From Ophiobolus disseminans (lineage: Eukaryota; Ascomycota; Dothideomycetes; Pleosporales; Phaeosphaeriaceae): DNA of 64,000 bases. The stretch covers positions 1,022,467 to 1,086,466 of the forward strand of contig MU006234.1 in NCBI GenBank assembly GCA_010093685.1. The letters are read 5' to 3'. The notes under the pieces are model-generated. The model saw only the letters and a list, made by a program, of their open reading frames with translations. It did no database searches and had not been told where the DNA came from. Positions 8,865-19,797 of the stretch are shown here, one piece after another. The position numbers were made by a program, and so were the translations under genes. Each line of letters begins with the position of its first letter. Position 1 is the stretch's first letter.

Positions 8865-11000
8865 TCACTCCCAAACATCCATATTCCTCACGACACACCC
8901 CTCCCCCTCTCTCCCCACCAACCTCCCCACCTCGTACACTTTCTCGCCCCACTCCTGCAGAATCTCCATCGTCACCCTAACCTTACTCTGCTCAACAACA
9001 AGCACCATGCCCAGCCCCGTATTAAACGTGCGCGCAAACTCCGCACACTCCATCCTGCCCGCCTTCTTCAGCCACCTGAAGACGTCGGGCACAGGCCAAG
9101 CCTTCGCATCCATATCCGCCGCCAGGCTTTTAGGCAGCATGCGTGGTATATTTTCCAACAAGCCGCCGCCGGTGATATGTGCCATGCCCTTGATGAGGCC
9201 GCGCGCGGTGGCTGCGAGGAGGGGTTTGACGTATATTTTCGTGGGTGTGAGGAGTGCGGAACCGATGTTTTGTGATTCGCTCCAGGGGCACGGGTCGTGG
9301 AAAGATAGGTTCTGGGCTGAGATGATGCGGCGCACGAGGGAGAAGCCGTTTGAATGCACGCCGCTGGATGCTAGGCCGAGTAAAACATCACCTTCGACCA
9401 TCGACGCGCAATCCGGTAAAATCTTCACGCCGCGTTTGATAGCGCCAATCGCGGCGCCGCCAGCATCATACTCGCCGGCCTTATATATACCCGGCATCTC
9501 AGCAGTTTCACCGCCCACGAGCGCGGCGCCGGACTGGCGGCACCCGTCCGCGACGCCCTCGACGAACTTGGCGGCGCTGTCGACGTCAAGGGCGCTGCAG
9601 GCGTAGTAGTCGAGGAACATGAGGGGTTCGGCGCCTTGGACGACGAGATCGTTTACGTTCATGGCGACGAGGTCGATGCCGACGGTGTCGTGTTTGCCCA
9701 TTTCGAAGGCGATTTTGACTTTGGTGCCGATGCCGTCGATGGCGCCGACGAGGATGGGGACTTCGGTGTAGCCGGCTGCTTGGAGATCTAGGAGGCCGCC
9801 GAATCCGCCGATTTCACCATCGGCGCCTGGTCTTCTTGTGCTCGCTGTTGAGGCTTTGATGCGCTTGACGAGCTGGTTGCCGGCGTCGATGCTGACTCCT
9901 GATGAAGCGTATGTGAGTGCTTCTCCAGTCGATAGCTTGTTGCTACTTGAGGGTCGAGTGACGGTTGTGCCTTCCTCTGCCGGCTCCAGCAGCTTCCAGT
10001 CGCATGTGATGCCCTCGTCCTTGAACTGATCCAGAAGATGGTTCGCTATTGAGTCGAAGTTTTCTGTTGCCAGTGCCAGTATGGTTGGTCCAGCGCCCGA
10101 TAAGCAAATACCCAACAGGCCGGGGTGTGATTGTGGTGTGACGGACTGGAGGATCTCGGTGAGACCAGGTATCAACCCTCGTCGGTATGGTTGGTGCAGC
10201 TTGTCCTGCATTGCTGTGTAGATCATGTCTGGGTCCGGCGTGGCCTGCCCAAGCGCGGTGGTGAGGACTGCCAACCGCTGCATGTTGAAGATGGCGTCCT
10301 TCCGCGAATATGTCTCTGGAAGTACTGCGCGCGCCTTTGCCGTTGACACCTCAAACTGCGGTATTACGCATATGCACTTGATGGCCGGCGACCAGTTGAA
10401 CTTTGTGTAGTGCCCAATGTTGAGCGGAGGCTCGGGTGGCTGTAAGCCGGTATCGACGCCGCCTGCTGGCTGGGGCAGGACTTCGCTGAGGGGGATCTCG
10501 AGACGTTCGGTGTCTTCCGGGGAGAGCTCGTTCAGGTATGTGCCCACAAAGCCTCCGTACAGCGCCGCCGCGACGTTGTCCGGGTGCCTCTCCTCCATCA
10601 GGCAGTAGTCCAGCATGCGCGCTTTGGACAGCTGCAGGTTCCCGACCTCATTCGCCAGGTATACTCCACCCACAATCGCTGCCGCCGACGATCCCAGCCC
10701 CCGTCCCAGGGGTATCGGGTTCTTCACATGAAGGTGTGTCTCGGCGGGGAATGCGCGGACGCCATGGCAGCGGAGGACGTAGACGGCCGTTCGCGTGATG
10801 AGGTTCTGTTCGGCGACCAGGGGGACACTCTCAGCGCCCACACCCTCGTACGTTATCCTGCAATTGAGCGAGTGTTTGGACCTCTCCTTGCGCGTGATGC
10901 TGACTTCGAGCTCGAGGTAGAGGTTCAGCGCGAGGCCGATGACGTCGAAGCCGGGGCCGATATTGGCGGACGAGCAGGGGACCTTGATGTGGGTGGTCAT
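8865..11000 (-). CDS. Homoserine kinase - AIR synthase (PurM) fusion protein
   Basis: One intronless frame of 711 residues. Residues 1-348 are a complete GHMP-family homoserine kinase (homoserine + ATP to O-phosphohomoserine, threonine pathway): N-terminal VPCSSANIGPGFDV, ATP loop PLGRGLGSSAAA (96-107) and motif 3 GICLSGAGPTI (297-307). After a linker (349-361, Ser/Asn-rich), residues 362-711 are a complete phosphoribosylformylglycinamidine cyclo-ligase: YASSGVSIDAGN, TRRPGADGEIGGFGG, DGIGTKVKIA (422-431), GIDLVAMNVNDLVVQGAEP, GGETAEMPG (496-504), SSGVHSNGFSLVR and HITGGGLLENIPR. No key motif is missing from either half. Fungal AIRS is usually fused behind GARS, not behind a kinase. The junction lies at about 9917-9956, and I see no splice signals that would separate the halves. 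The start codon ATG at 11000 gives the standard kinase N-terminus. Confidence 0.95.
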   Translation of the reverse strand: MTTHIKVPCSSANIGPGFDVIGLALNLYLELEVSITRKERSKHSLNCRITYEGVGAESVPLVAEQNLITRTAVYVLRCHGVRAFPAETHLHVKNPIPLGRGLGSSAAAIVGGVYLANEVGNLQLSKARMLDYCLMEERHPDNVAAALYGGFVGTYLNELSPEDTERLEIPLSEVLPQPAGGVDTGLQPPEPPLNIGHYTKFNWSPAIKCICVIPQFEVSTAKARAVLPETYSRKDAIFNMQRLAVLTTALGQATPDPDMIYTAMQDKLHQPYRRGLIPGLTEILQSVTPQSHPGLLGICLSGAGPTILALATENFDSIANHLLDQFKDEGITCDWKLLEPAEEGTTVTRPSSSNKLSTGEALTYASSGVSIDAGNQLVKRIKASTASTRRPGADGEIGGFGGLLDLQAAGYTEVPILVGAIDGIGTKVKIAFEMGKHDTVGIDLVAMNVNDLVVQGAEPLMFLDYYACSALDVDSAAKFVEGVADGCRQSGAALVGGETAEMPGIYKAGEYDAGGAAIGAIKRGVKILPDCASMVEGDVLLGLASSGVHSNGFSLVRRIISAQNLSFHDPCPWSESQNIGSALLTPTKIYVKPLLAATARGLIKGMAHITGGGLLENIPRMLPKSLAADMDAKAWPVPDVFRWLKKAGRMECAEFARTFNTGLGMVLVVEQSKVRVTMEILQEWGEKVYEVGRLVGREGEGCVVRNMDVWE

Positions 11001-11929
11001 GGTGGGTGTATCTGCGCCTCAGCGACGTGCGCTGCCTGCCAGAATGGGTGCGCAAAAAATATATCGGCGGCTCAAGAAATTCTGACGACGCATGGCGGGG
11101 TCTAAAGATTAGGCCGACGCCGGTACCGCGGGGAAGTGCACGGCCACACCCAGCCCTGACTCCAGCGACTTCATCAACTCTCCATGACGCGACGACAAGC
11201 CATCACGCCCTTCGATCCATCGCCATCGACGAAAGCAGACGAGGCTGATGGCAAGATTGCATCTGATGTAGACAGCACTACGCGATTTGCATGTGCAATG
11301 CCGGTCGTCTCACCGGATGCACGAGGCTGAACGTAGACTGTGCAATTCGTATCCGCTGTTTGTCCATCACATCACTCACTGAAGGTAGCCAGCTTATACT
11401 GAACACTCATGGTAAAAGCAGTAGATATCCCTGATGTGAGAGGTAAGAGTGACTCCTATAAACACGCCTGGCTATATCCGCACCGCCACAACGCCATCGC
11501 TTACCCTCATGCCGTGCGACTTCACCAGGTGACAACGCACGCTGCAGTACCATGCATCAAATTGCACACCGGAGCACGTGCAGTTTGTGTTGAAACTGGG
11601 CAGCCTGAACACTCCACACTATCTCTTGATCTAGGTTATCGCTATTATACTGGAAGTGCGGCACACACGCACACTACCAGGCAACAGGGTCAGCCTCACT
11701 ACTTAAGCCTTGAGCTGCTGGGCTCTGGTTCTCAGCCTTCCCTTCCCTTCTCATCTTGCAGGGCTGCTCTGTTACACCCTCAAGCTGTTAATAAACACAG
11801 CCGAGCTGGGATAGCCGTCCTCACACTACACTCTTCTACGCCGATAACAGAACCTGATTATCCTCACCCACTTTCACACTCACTGACGACAAGCCGACAC
11901 GTCCGCGAATCCATCCAGCCACCACCACC
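11001..11929. promoter_or_regulatory. Shared divergent promoter region
   Basis: The fusion gene (left) and the AAA ATPase gene (right) are transcribed away from this 929-bp gap, so it should hold both promoters. A TATA-like AAAAATATAT lies around 11055, about 60 bp upstream of the fusion ATG, and C/T-rich tracts precede the AAA start (11730-11920). The frames crossing it have no recognisable product. Confidence 0.5.
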
Positions 11930-14263
11930 ATGGACTCGGATGAGGAAATACACGCTCAAATGGCCAGGCAGCGCCGACTGCAACACATGCAGGAGCGCGC
12001 CCTCCGCAACGCCATGAGGCAACGTGAGCCGGTTACCTCGTCGGATAGCTCTGATGAAGAGCCACCGACTGTCAATGGGCTTACTAACGGCGTCAACCAC
12101 GTGACTCTCAACGGCCATGCTCACGACGCTGAGAGTGCCGCTGAAGAGAAGGAGTCGGATTCCGACAAGGACGACACTGTGTATAGGCCTGGTATGAAGA
12201 GCGGTTCGAAGCAGCTTTACTCCGGAAAAGAGGACAAGAAGGGCCGCTTCCAATGGCAAGACAAAATACCCGAGGACATAGGCGAGGCAGCAGAAAACGA
12301 CGAAACCGCAAAGTGGGCGATATTGGTGCGGAATGTCAAGGTTTACAACGATCCCCGACGAGTTCTCTCAGTACACTCGATTGTTGTCCAGAGCCCGCTC
12401 CTGAAGAAGCTTTTGGGTGCTGTTTTGAGAAAGTACCCTGGAGTGACTGTTGGTCTAAATCGTCTCGAGTTCTCGGGCAAGTTCGAGCCGCTCATCCATC
12501 GCTGGGCTGAACTGGGCGAGGCAATCCGCAATCTGGGCGATGAGACCGAAGACCAACGTACCACCAAGATTCACGCGGAACTTCTCCAAGAGGTCCTGAC
12601 CAAAGAGTTCAAGAGCATGATTGACGCCGCACATGACATGAAGAGCAAACGTGTCATGACCTACGAGCATCTGTGGACCCTATTCCAACCTGGTTCGATC
12701 ATCTTCACCCGTCAAGATGGCCAGGAGACCGCAATGACGCTGGTGGAGTCGCGTTACGGGCAAGATGCAAAGGGTCTCCCTTGCTACTGGCTCACGTGCA
12801 AGTACGTCGATTGGGACGGCGCCAAGTTCGGGACCAACAAGATCAACCTCTCCATCGCACACTTCACAGGCACCCGATCGATCACTTCGCTTCGAGTACA
12901 CCCCCTAGAGTACCATCAGGAGTCACAGGCCCTACGAGAACGCTTGATCGCACGCGGAGCCAAGGCTGAAGCGCTTGCGGGTGCCAACTACCGAGCGTAT
13001 CATGGCGTCGCTTGGAGGACGAGTCAGTTCGGTACGCGCGACACATACAACGTCAAAGGTAGGATCGTCATCGACACGTACGGCTGGAACCGCTTCAATC
13101 CAACCCAGTCCATCTTCGTCGTCCCCCTCAACCAGAAAGAGGGCACGCTCCCCGGCCTTCCGGTCGGCCTACCAGGGATGCCGCCACTCCCAGGATCAAT
13201 AATGAACAGCGGCCTGATCGACTATAACAACACCTTCGACTTCGGCACCGGCCTCGATCCCAGCGACAACGACGGCGAAAACGAAGACAACGACGGCGAC
13301 GACAGCGGGATGCCCCTCGACGGCGCCTTCGCCGACGAAGACGACGCCATCAAACTGCCCCCCCTTACCACCGACCAAAAGCTCACATGCACGCCCATCT
13401 TGCGGGGTTATAGCTTGAAAAACAAACTCTGGCTCAACTTCTTCGTCAACTGCGTAAAGGACATTGAATGGCAAACCGACGCCTTCGATCGCCTCGTCCT
13501 GCCGAAAAACCAGAAAGAACTCATCCTCGGCTTCACAGAGTCGCAGCGCAAGTACCGCGACACCTTCGACGACGTCATCGAGGGCAAGGGCCGCGGTATG
13601 ATTATCCTGCTATGCGGCCCGCCCGGCGTAGGCAAGACGTTGACGGCGGAGAGCATGGCCGAGGAAATGAAGATTCCGCTGTACATGATGTCCGCGGGCG
13701 ACCTAGGATTCGATCCACGCAAAGTCGAGACCAAGCTGCAAGACATTTTGGAAATGTGTTCGCGCTGGAACGCCATCCTCCTGCTCGACGAAGCAGACGT
13801 CTTTCTCGAGCAACGCAGCCTCCACGAACTAGAGCGCAACAAGCTCGTTTCCATCTTCCTGCGCGTGCTAGAATACTACGAAGGAACAATGTTCCTCACC
13901 ACCAACCGCGTGCAAACATTCGACCCCGCATTCCAATCCCGCATACACATCTCGCTCTCCTACCTCCCTCTCTCGGTCGAGTCCCGACGCACCGTCTGGG
14001 CCAATTTCCTCGCCTCCGCATCCACGTCCAACTCCGACCCCAGCCCCAACCACAGTATCTCGGATAAGCAGCTCGCCGAGCTGGCGCTGATGGATATGAA
14101 CGGCAGACAGATTAAGAATATCTTGAAGATTGCACGCTTGCTGGCGAGTAGAAAGGGTGAAGTGTTGGGCAAGGAACATATACTTACGACACTGGATGTT
14201 ACGCAGCATTTACATAAGGAGACGATGGCGAGTGAGGAGACGAGGGGGAGTTTGTATGGGTAG
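11930..14263 (+). CDS. Fungal AAA+ ATPase with DUF7025-type N-terminal region
   Basis: Single exon, 777 residues. Residues 1-110 are acidic, disordered and Lys/Glu/Ser-rich. The middle part (about 200-370) has the DUF7025-like features FQPGSIIFTRQDG and YWLTCKYVDWDG, and then RGRIVIDTYGWNRFNP-like sequence, as in the fungus-specific AAA family. An acidic low-complexity stretch follows at about 440-475. The C-terminal AAA+ core has Walker A GPPGVGKT (about 563-570), Walker B ILLLDEAD (about 617-624), sensor-1 FLTTNR and the Arg-containing FQSRIHISLSY. The family is expanded in filamentous ascomycetes and its substrates are unknown. The start at 11930 is preceded by a purine/CACC context (CACCACCATGG), a good fungal Kozak. 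Confidence 0.93.
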   Translation: MDSDEEIHAQMARQRRLQHMQERALRNAMRQREPVTSSDSSDEEPPTVNGLTNGVNHVTLNGHAHDAESAAEEKESDSDKDDTVYRPGMKSGSKQLYSGKEDKKGRFQWQDKIPEDIGEAAENDETAKWAILVRNVKVYNDPRRVLSVHSIVVQSPLLKKLLGAVLRKYPGVTVGLNRLEFSGKFEPLIHRWAELGEAIRNLGDETEDQRTTKIHAELLQEVLTKEFKSMIDAAHDMKSKRVMTYEHLWTLFQPGSIIFTRQDGQETAMTLVESRYGQDAKGLPCYWLTCKYVDWDGAKFGTNKINLSIAHFTGTRSITSLRVHPLEYHQESQALRERLIARGAKAEALAGANYRAYHGVAWRTSQFGTRDTYNVKGRIVIDTYGWNRFNPTQSIFVVPLNQKEGTLPGLPVGLPGMPPLPGSIMNSGLIDYNNTFDFGTGLDPSDNDGENEDNDGDDSGMPLDGAFADEDDAIKLPPLTTDQKLTCTPILRGYSLKNKLWLNFFVNCVKDIEWQTDAFDRLVLPKNQKELILGFTESQRKYRDTFDDVIEGKGRGMIILLCGPPGVGKTLTAESMAEEMKIPLYMMSAGDLGFDPRKVETKLQDILEMCSRWNAILLLDEADVFLEQRSLHELERNKLVSIFLRVLEYYEGTMFLTTNRVQTFDPAFQSRIHISLSYLPLSVESRRTVWANFLASASTSNSDPSPNHSISDKQLAELALMDMNGRQIKNILKIARLLASRKGEVLGKEHILTTLDVTQHLHKETMASEETRGSLYG

Positions 14264-16305
14264 GGGGTGGGCGGTGGGAGTGGAGATGGGGGAGGTGGTG
14301 GACACGTTCCGAGTTGGGTGCGTCTTGGATGGCTGCGCAGCTGGTTGGGTAATGGATGTCAGGTGGACGACGGGTTAATGTGTCCGGTAGACGGGGTTTC
14401 GAGACCGAGTTCGAGTCCAACTTCGAGCCTATGATGGTGGAGGTTCAACATCAGTGCGGTTTGGATAGATACACCACATCCAGGTCGGGCGTTTGGCGTT
14501 TCTGAGTATCCTTCCTTTCAGCCTAATTCTTCGGTGGGATGCTTGGATGGTGTGCTGGCAGTGGTGGGTAAATGGGTGGCAGACTTGAAGATGGGTGGCG
14601 GACCTGAGCGGATGGGATGGGTTGGTGGATTGGTCGAAGTGTACCGTTTGTGCAATATCCAGTCCATGACCTGATCTACGCTTCTGCCATGTAAATACAT
14701 GACCTCTCTGTGTGTTCTATGAGCGTATATGGGTTTGAAGATGTTTTCTTTCAGCATCTCGGTAAAGAGTTCTACGTGGGATGATGGTTCGCTTCCTTCC
14801 ACCCTCCTTCTCAATCTCGATTCCGCGGCGCCTTTCGAACCATCCTACGCACTTATTCAGTGCTCGATGTTCTTCGTTGGTCTCGAGATGTACGTTGGAG
14901 ATAGCCATCCCATTGCAGTCAAGTGTACTTGCGTCGGCGTATATGTGTGTGTTTTATAGTAAGATTTGAGGGAGGTGCAATCGATGTGGGTGTACAACGT
15001 TAGTAATACTAGACTTTTAAGAGATAGATAGGATATATAAAGGTGCGCGGCCTTCATCCAATAGGCGGATTGAGTGCACATGTAGTTAATTAAGTGTGTA
15101 ATAGAGTGGGTACGTCATGAAATAGCTACCTAGGTATGTAATAGAGTAGGTGAGTGATGAAAGGGGCTGTGTAATAGTAAATAGATAGTATAGATTAAAG
15201 CGAGGAGAAGGTGTGTTGTATTCGTCGGATTAAGTGCTGAGGTGGTTGAGCAGGTGTGTAGTGGAGCGGATGTCGGATGCGTGAGGGCGTGAATGTGCGA
15301 TGATGGGGTTGTGTACCTAGTAGTGAATAGATAGCATACATTAAAGCGAGGAGAGGGCGTGTGGTGTTCGTCGGATTAAGTGCTGTGGTGGTTGAGAGAG
15401 TGTGTAGTGGAGCGGATGTCTAATGAAGCGGATGCGTGAGGGCGTGAATGTGCGATGAAGGGGTTGTGTAGTAGTGAATAGATGGTATGAATTTGATGTG
15501 ACGAGATAATATCGGAAAGCATGAAGTGCGACAGTATTCCTAGAGTCAGTTAATCGGCGTGCCGCATTTGAGAGCGTGGGTGTCTCTTTGTTATCATCAT
15601 AAGCACTACTTCATGTACCTAAGACTTGCGGAGCGTCTGGGTTGGGTACTGCGCCGTGGTTGCAGCTCTCTGCTGTCCACCCAAATTACTGGTATTTTGC
15701 TGCTATCTGGGGAAAGGGGGACTGGAGGATTTTCGCTTGCATGTTTGCTTTCGGAGCGTCCTGTTTTGGTTTTGTGCTGTGGTTGCAGGTGGCTGTAAGG
15801 AAGGTCGAGCGATGCTGTTTCGCCTTGCAACGATGTGATTGGTTCATACCCATGCTAGCCTCCGGTCAACAGCCTGTTGAAACATCGTAGCTTCTTGGCA
15901 TGAACAGCTGAAGATCTAGCTGTTCCATCGACCATGCGATTTGTTCATCGTCGTCTTGACTCGAGATGACACCGAACTTGGTGGCTTTGGGTAAGTAGAT
16001 CCTTAGGGTCCTTGTATTTGCGCGTGTGAGCAGAAGCGTTTCAAAAGACTTCTGGGCTCGCATCTCTGTTCTTACTCGCTGGTGGGACGAAGTTTTACAA
16101 GCCCATCGCTTGAGGCCCGCGATCATCGGTGGCTGCACAAGACGCTGAGTACGGTCTTGGCTATCGGCTACCCTCCGCCACGCGAAGAGCACAGGTACCC
16201 ATGGCGTGTGTAAACTTCGTGGGTGTGAAGGGCCCTTTCCATGTTTACCTACTCCTTCCTCCTTTGTCCGACTGAGGCCCAACCCGATCCTCACCCACGC
16301 TCATT
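14264..16305. other. Intergenic region with a tandem-repeat block
   Basis: About 2 kb between two rightward genes. It contains the imperfect tandem repeat at about 15163-15490. Short ORFs on both strands here lack recognisable motifs. The last 300 bp should carry the promoter of the membrane-protein gene. Confidence 0.5.
15163..15490. repeat. Imperfect tandem repeat, about 141-155 bp unit, 2.2 copies
   Basis: The landmark GGGGYTGTGTA...AGTRAATAGATAG recurs at about 15163, 15304 and 15459. Between landmarks the copies share TTAAAGCGAGGAGA, TTCGTCGGATTAAGTGCTG and GATGCGTGAGGGCGTGAATG. The second unit is longer because of an internal AGCGGATG-containing duplication (about 15409-15434). No coding potential is seen. 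Confidence 0.85.
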
Positions 16306-18369
16306 ATGATCAACAACCACAAGGACCACCGGGTGTCGATTCACGTTGCAACCACAACCCGAAACTCGCCCGCATACGATACATCCTCGACGGATACGCT
16401 TCTGCTTGATTCCAGCAAGGCTCATATGCTACAAGGTTGGCCGACGTCACCGAAGCCTGTCAGGCCTTCCCTCTCCGCGATCATATTTCAAAGTCTCTTT
16501 GATATCGTACTTCTTCTATGCTCTCTCGCCTTCCTCGCGTTTGCGCAAATCGTTGTCCGCTACGATCAAGCTCCGACGAGCGAGAATCCCAGGGCGACAA
16601 ACATGCTAAGAGCTGCCACGAAATACGTACGTACCGGTCTGTACAGAAACAAGAAGTCTAGCTGAAACTTATGATACCACCAGAGTCCTACAGTCTTTCC
16701 ATTACTCTTTGCATCAGTCATCGGTCGCGCAGCTTACGCGATATTGCTTTGGCGACTAGAGAATGGCGAACGCATCGAGATCCTCGATACCCTGGCTTCA
16801 AGCACTTCTCTCACGAGCACGGTCACCTCGCAGTTCCAGCTCCGCCGGGTCTCTGTTTGGGGAACTATGCTTATAGCCATGTGGGCACTATCGCCAATCG
16901 GTGGTCAAGCTTCCATCCGGCAGATGACCGTTGACACAACGATCGTCACGACGCCAGCATCTTTCCGAATCGCGGTTCCAGATGCGAATCCCTTCTCACG
17001 AGTAGATCCTGATTCTCATGTCGTCTTCGTTTATCTCAACAAACTTTTCACTAGCGCAATGGTCTCCTCGACGAAGACACGGGCTTCTCCACTTGATATG
17101 TGGGGCAACGTTAAAATCCCCATGCTCGAATACTACGAGAAGTCACTCCAGCCAGATGATAGAGGGTGGTATACCACAAACATCACCGACAACGATTCGG
17201 CGGTTTATTCATCCTTAATTGGCATTCCTATGGATGGGTATGATGACGACATCCAAACAACTGATTACCAATTCCATGCGCAGTCGCCATATTTGCACTT
17301 TCGATGCACCAAAGTTAACGCCACGACAAGACTTAACGACACGGATACTCCTCTTATACCCGCTGGTAGCACGAATGTGACCGATGAATTCGAAACCGTG
17401 TGGTTTTGGTGGTCAAAGGCCGATGGGGAGGGCAGGGATAGTACCCTTCAGAGTCTACGGCCATTCAACTTTTTCCATGCCCCTGCGGGCTCTCCGTATT
17501 GGCTGTCCTGTGCTATGACCTCAACTTATGTGGAGTTGGAAGTTTCATGCACTGCGACATCAACTTGTCGAGCCAGTAGAGTACGTCGCTCGCAGCTGAG
17601 CCAACTTCCATCTGATGTTACAATGCGTGACATGGGGGGGATCAGTCACTGGTCAAGATTCTTGGAGACCTTTTTAACCAGCCAGGGGGGAGGTGCAAGC
17701 TTGCTCAGCGCTTACCTAAGGAATCCTGCACTATCGATTGGTAATACTGGCAAGGACCCTTGGTCCATAACTGACGAAAGCCTTTCGACTCGGCTAGGTC
17801 AACTGCTCAACTCTTACTTTGTCGGCCTCGCGAACCTGTATACGATTACTGGTGGGATCAACAACGAAACCTCTTACTTCGGGGACACCAACATCACATT
17901 CGTGCCTCCTTATCTCGAATTTGGATCCAATAGTTCAGGCTGGTGGATCATAGGAAAGGAGCCCGCAGAGAAAATATCCGAGTCAAGAGTCTGGCCGTCC
18001 CAGGGAACGAAGCACAAGCACGTCGAAGTCATCATAGCCCACAAAGCCTGGACCACCACACTCTCCATCATTTCAATACTGCTCATCCTGGCCTGCCTTA
18101 TCTCTCCGCTCGTCCGCCACTTCCTCACAACAGGCCCAGATGTGGCCATGAACTTCTCCAGTCTCGCCACAAGAAACAATGCATACGTCCCACTTTCTAG
18201 TAGTGGCACTTACCTCGACGCGGCGGATCGATACAAACTTCTCAAGGACGTGAGACTCCGGTTAGGAGACGCGGAAAGGAAAGCGGATGTCGGGAATCTC
18301 GTCATTGGGTCGCATAGTGTTGGGCAATTTGAAATAGAAAGAGTGCGCAAAGGACGCATGTATGAGTGA
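16306..18369 (+). CDS. Multi-pass membrane protein of unknown function (ascomycete family)
   Basis: Two exons, 16306..16626 and 16684..18369, with a 57-nt intron (GTACGT donor, CAG acceptor); 668 residues. Transmembrane segments: about 58-83 (IVLLLCSLAFLAFAQIVV), about 108-127 (TVFPLLFASVIGRAAYAIL), about 158-178, and a C-terminal one at about 562-585 (LSIISILLILACLISPLV). Between the last two lies a region of about 380 residues rich in N-glycosylation sequons (NITDN, NVT, NETS, NITF, NSSG), so it is probably extracellular or lumenal. The layout (two or three N-terminal helices, large glycosylated loop, one C-terminal helix, cytosolic tail) matches a common uncharacterised ascomycete family. 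No catalytic motif is seen. Confidence 0.85.
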
Positions 18370-18621
18370 TGGTTGGTGTATAAAGATTTTGCAGCATTTG
18401 ATCGGAGGACGGCGCCCGGCTTTTGACAAGAGACGACTAGGAAAGGCATAAAAAAAACGGCCAAGGCAATAAAGAAGAGACGAAAGCAACGACATGTGGA
18501 ATCAGTGAAAGTGACGGAAGTAGTTTACATAGTTCTGATGAAGTAACTATGCGTTGCATGAACAATGGATAATCTAGAGCTGCCAGCCCGTTCGCCGATC
18601 CGTCTCCCACGAAACGTTGTC

Positions 18622-19797
18622 TTACTGTTCTACCTCGCACTGCTCGCACCCACAATCAAACCCCCAGTTCCTTTTCAGCGTCTGCATCCTCTTCCCACGA
18701 GTCAACTTCCTCTCCTCGCCACTGAGATACGTAATGTTCAGCTCCTCACCCTTCTTGACGTTCTTTCCCGTACGGAACTCCCACGCTCTTCCTCCTCTCC
18801 TCTTCTCAATATTCGGAGCGCATGAGTGGTTGAAGTATGATGCGGCGGGCCAGCATCCGTAGCCGAAGAACTCGGACCCCTCGTCTTCGAGCGAGCGTAT
18901 GCCAAACGAGTTATGCGAATCGCGCGAGGAGAGGAGGAAGATGGATTCGGCGGTGACGAAGGGGAGGAGCGGGATGGGGAGTATGGCGAGGAGGTGCAGG
19001 TATGTGCGTATAAACGCATGGAGGTCATCGATGTTGTGGTAGGGCGTGGAGTCGGCTGCGAGGGCGAGGACTTTGTTCCAGTCGGACGGGTTGTTGTGGT
19101 GCCATAGGAGCCCGGAGACGCAGAAGGACATTACGTCGGGCGAGATTGGGGCTTGGAGTGCTTTTTGCAGGGCTTTGTGGTGTTGTTTCGTGGCTTGTAT
19201 TGCGCCCTGGCCTGCTTCGTTCGCGCGCGCAATGCGTATGTGTTCAGCTTGCGCTGCCACGCCGTCCCACGCCTTTGTGATGTCCTTGCTCTTCGGTCGC
19301 GGGAGGTCCACATCGACCATCTCGCTGTCTTCTTTACTCCGTTTCTTAACGAATGTCTCCACCGCCGACCACGCTTGTACGCCTATGTCGCCATTCTCCC
19401 GCATCCACTCTCCATGACACGTTTCCGAGCAAAACACGAAACCTGCATTTTTGTCGCGAAACCCCAGATCTCGGCCATAGTCGTAGCTAAAACATTGGCC
19501 GCAAACTTCGCGCCGGTATTCGCGGAGCAGAACGGAGAGTGTAAGATCGTCCGAGCGAAAGATCAGGGTGGCTTCAGCTATGTCTTGCGTTGCAAAGACA
19601 GCGCGACCAGCGGTGGGAGTATGGCGGACCTCGAAGAGGAACGACTTCGGCGCACTTGCAGGAAGTTTATTCGGCGTCTCGTCGGGTGGTGCGGAAGAGC
19701 ACGATGAAGGTCTCGAGATGCTGGGGGCGTTGTAAACGGAAGGAGAAACCGAAGGTGGACTTTCCAGGTCTGCCATATCTGTGCGTAGTGATATCAA
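18622..19797 (-). CDS. SET6/SMYD-like lysine methyltransferase
   Basis: Single exon, 391 residues from the Met at 19797 (a second Met at 19776 begins MADLESPP and is also plausible). Residues about 55-80 begin the SET fold (GRAVFATQDI). A MYND-like Cys cluster follows (CGQCFSYDYGR, FCSETCHGEW; Zn ligands partly divergent) and splits the SET domain as in SMYD/SET6 proteins. The SET core resumes with the catalytic-site motif YFNHSCAPNIEK and GEELNITYL, ending in the post-SET Cys cluster GFDCGCEQCE at the very C-terminus. AdoMet-binding and Zn residues appear complete. Yeast SET6 has no firmly known substrate, so the target is unknown. It is convergent with the upstream membrane-protein gene (252 bp gap). 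Confidence 0.9.
   Translation of the reverse strand: MISLRTDMADLESPPSVSPSVYNAPSISRPSSCSSAPPDETPNKLPASAPKSFLFEVRHTPTAGRAVFATQDIAEATLIFRSDDLTLSVLLREYRREVCGQCFSYDYGRDLGFRDKNAGFVFCSETCHGEWMRENGDIGVQAWSAVETFVKKRSKEDSEMVDVDLPRPKSKDITKAWDGVAAQAEHIRIARANEAGQGAIQATKQHHKALQKALQAPISPDVMSFCVSGLLWHHNNPSDWNKVLALAADSTPYHNIDDLHAFIRTYLHLLAILPIPLLPFVTAESIFLLSSRDSHNSFGIRSLEDEGSEFFGYGCWPAASYFNHSCAPNIEKRRGGRAWEFRTGKNVKKGEELNITYLSGEERKLTRGKRMQTLKRNWGFDCGCEQCEVEQ

Noticed and set aside
9918..9956. Possible hidden intron that would separate homoserine kinase from AIR synthase
   Set aside because: The segment is only 39 nt, in frame, without a usable GT...AG pair of fungal intron length, and no stop or start context lies between the halves.
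11409..12017. 202-codon frame overlapping the AAA ATPase start
   Set aside because: His/Thr/Ser-biased composition with no motif, crossing the shared promoter and running into the ATPase in another frame; a shadow.
14405..14420. Second B-box-like stretch (GAGTTCGAGTCC)
   Set aside because: It lies in a TTCGAG-rich run and the upstream 70 bases do not fold into a tRNA cloverleaf.
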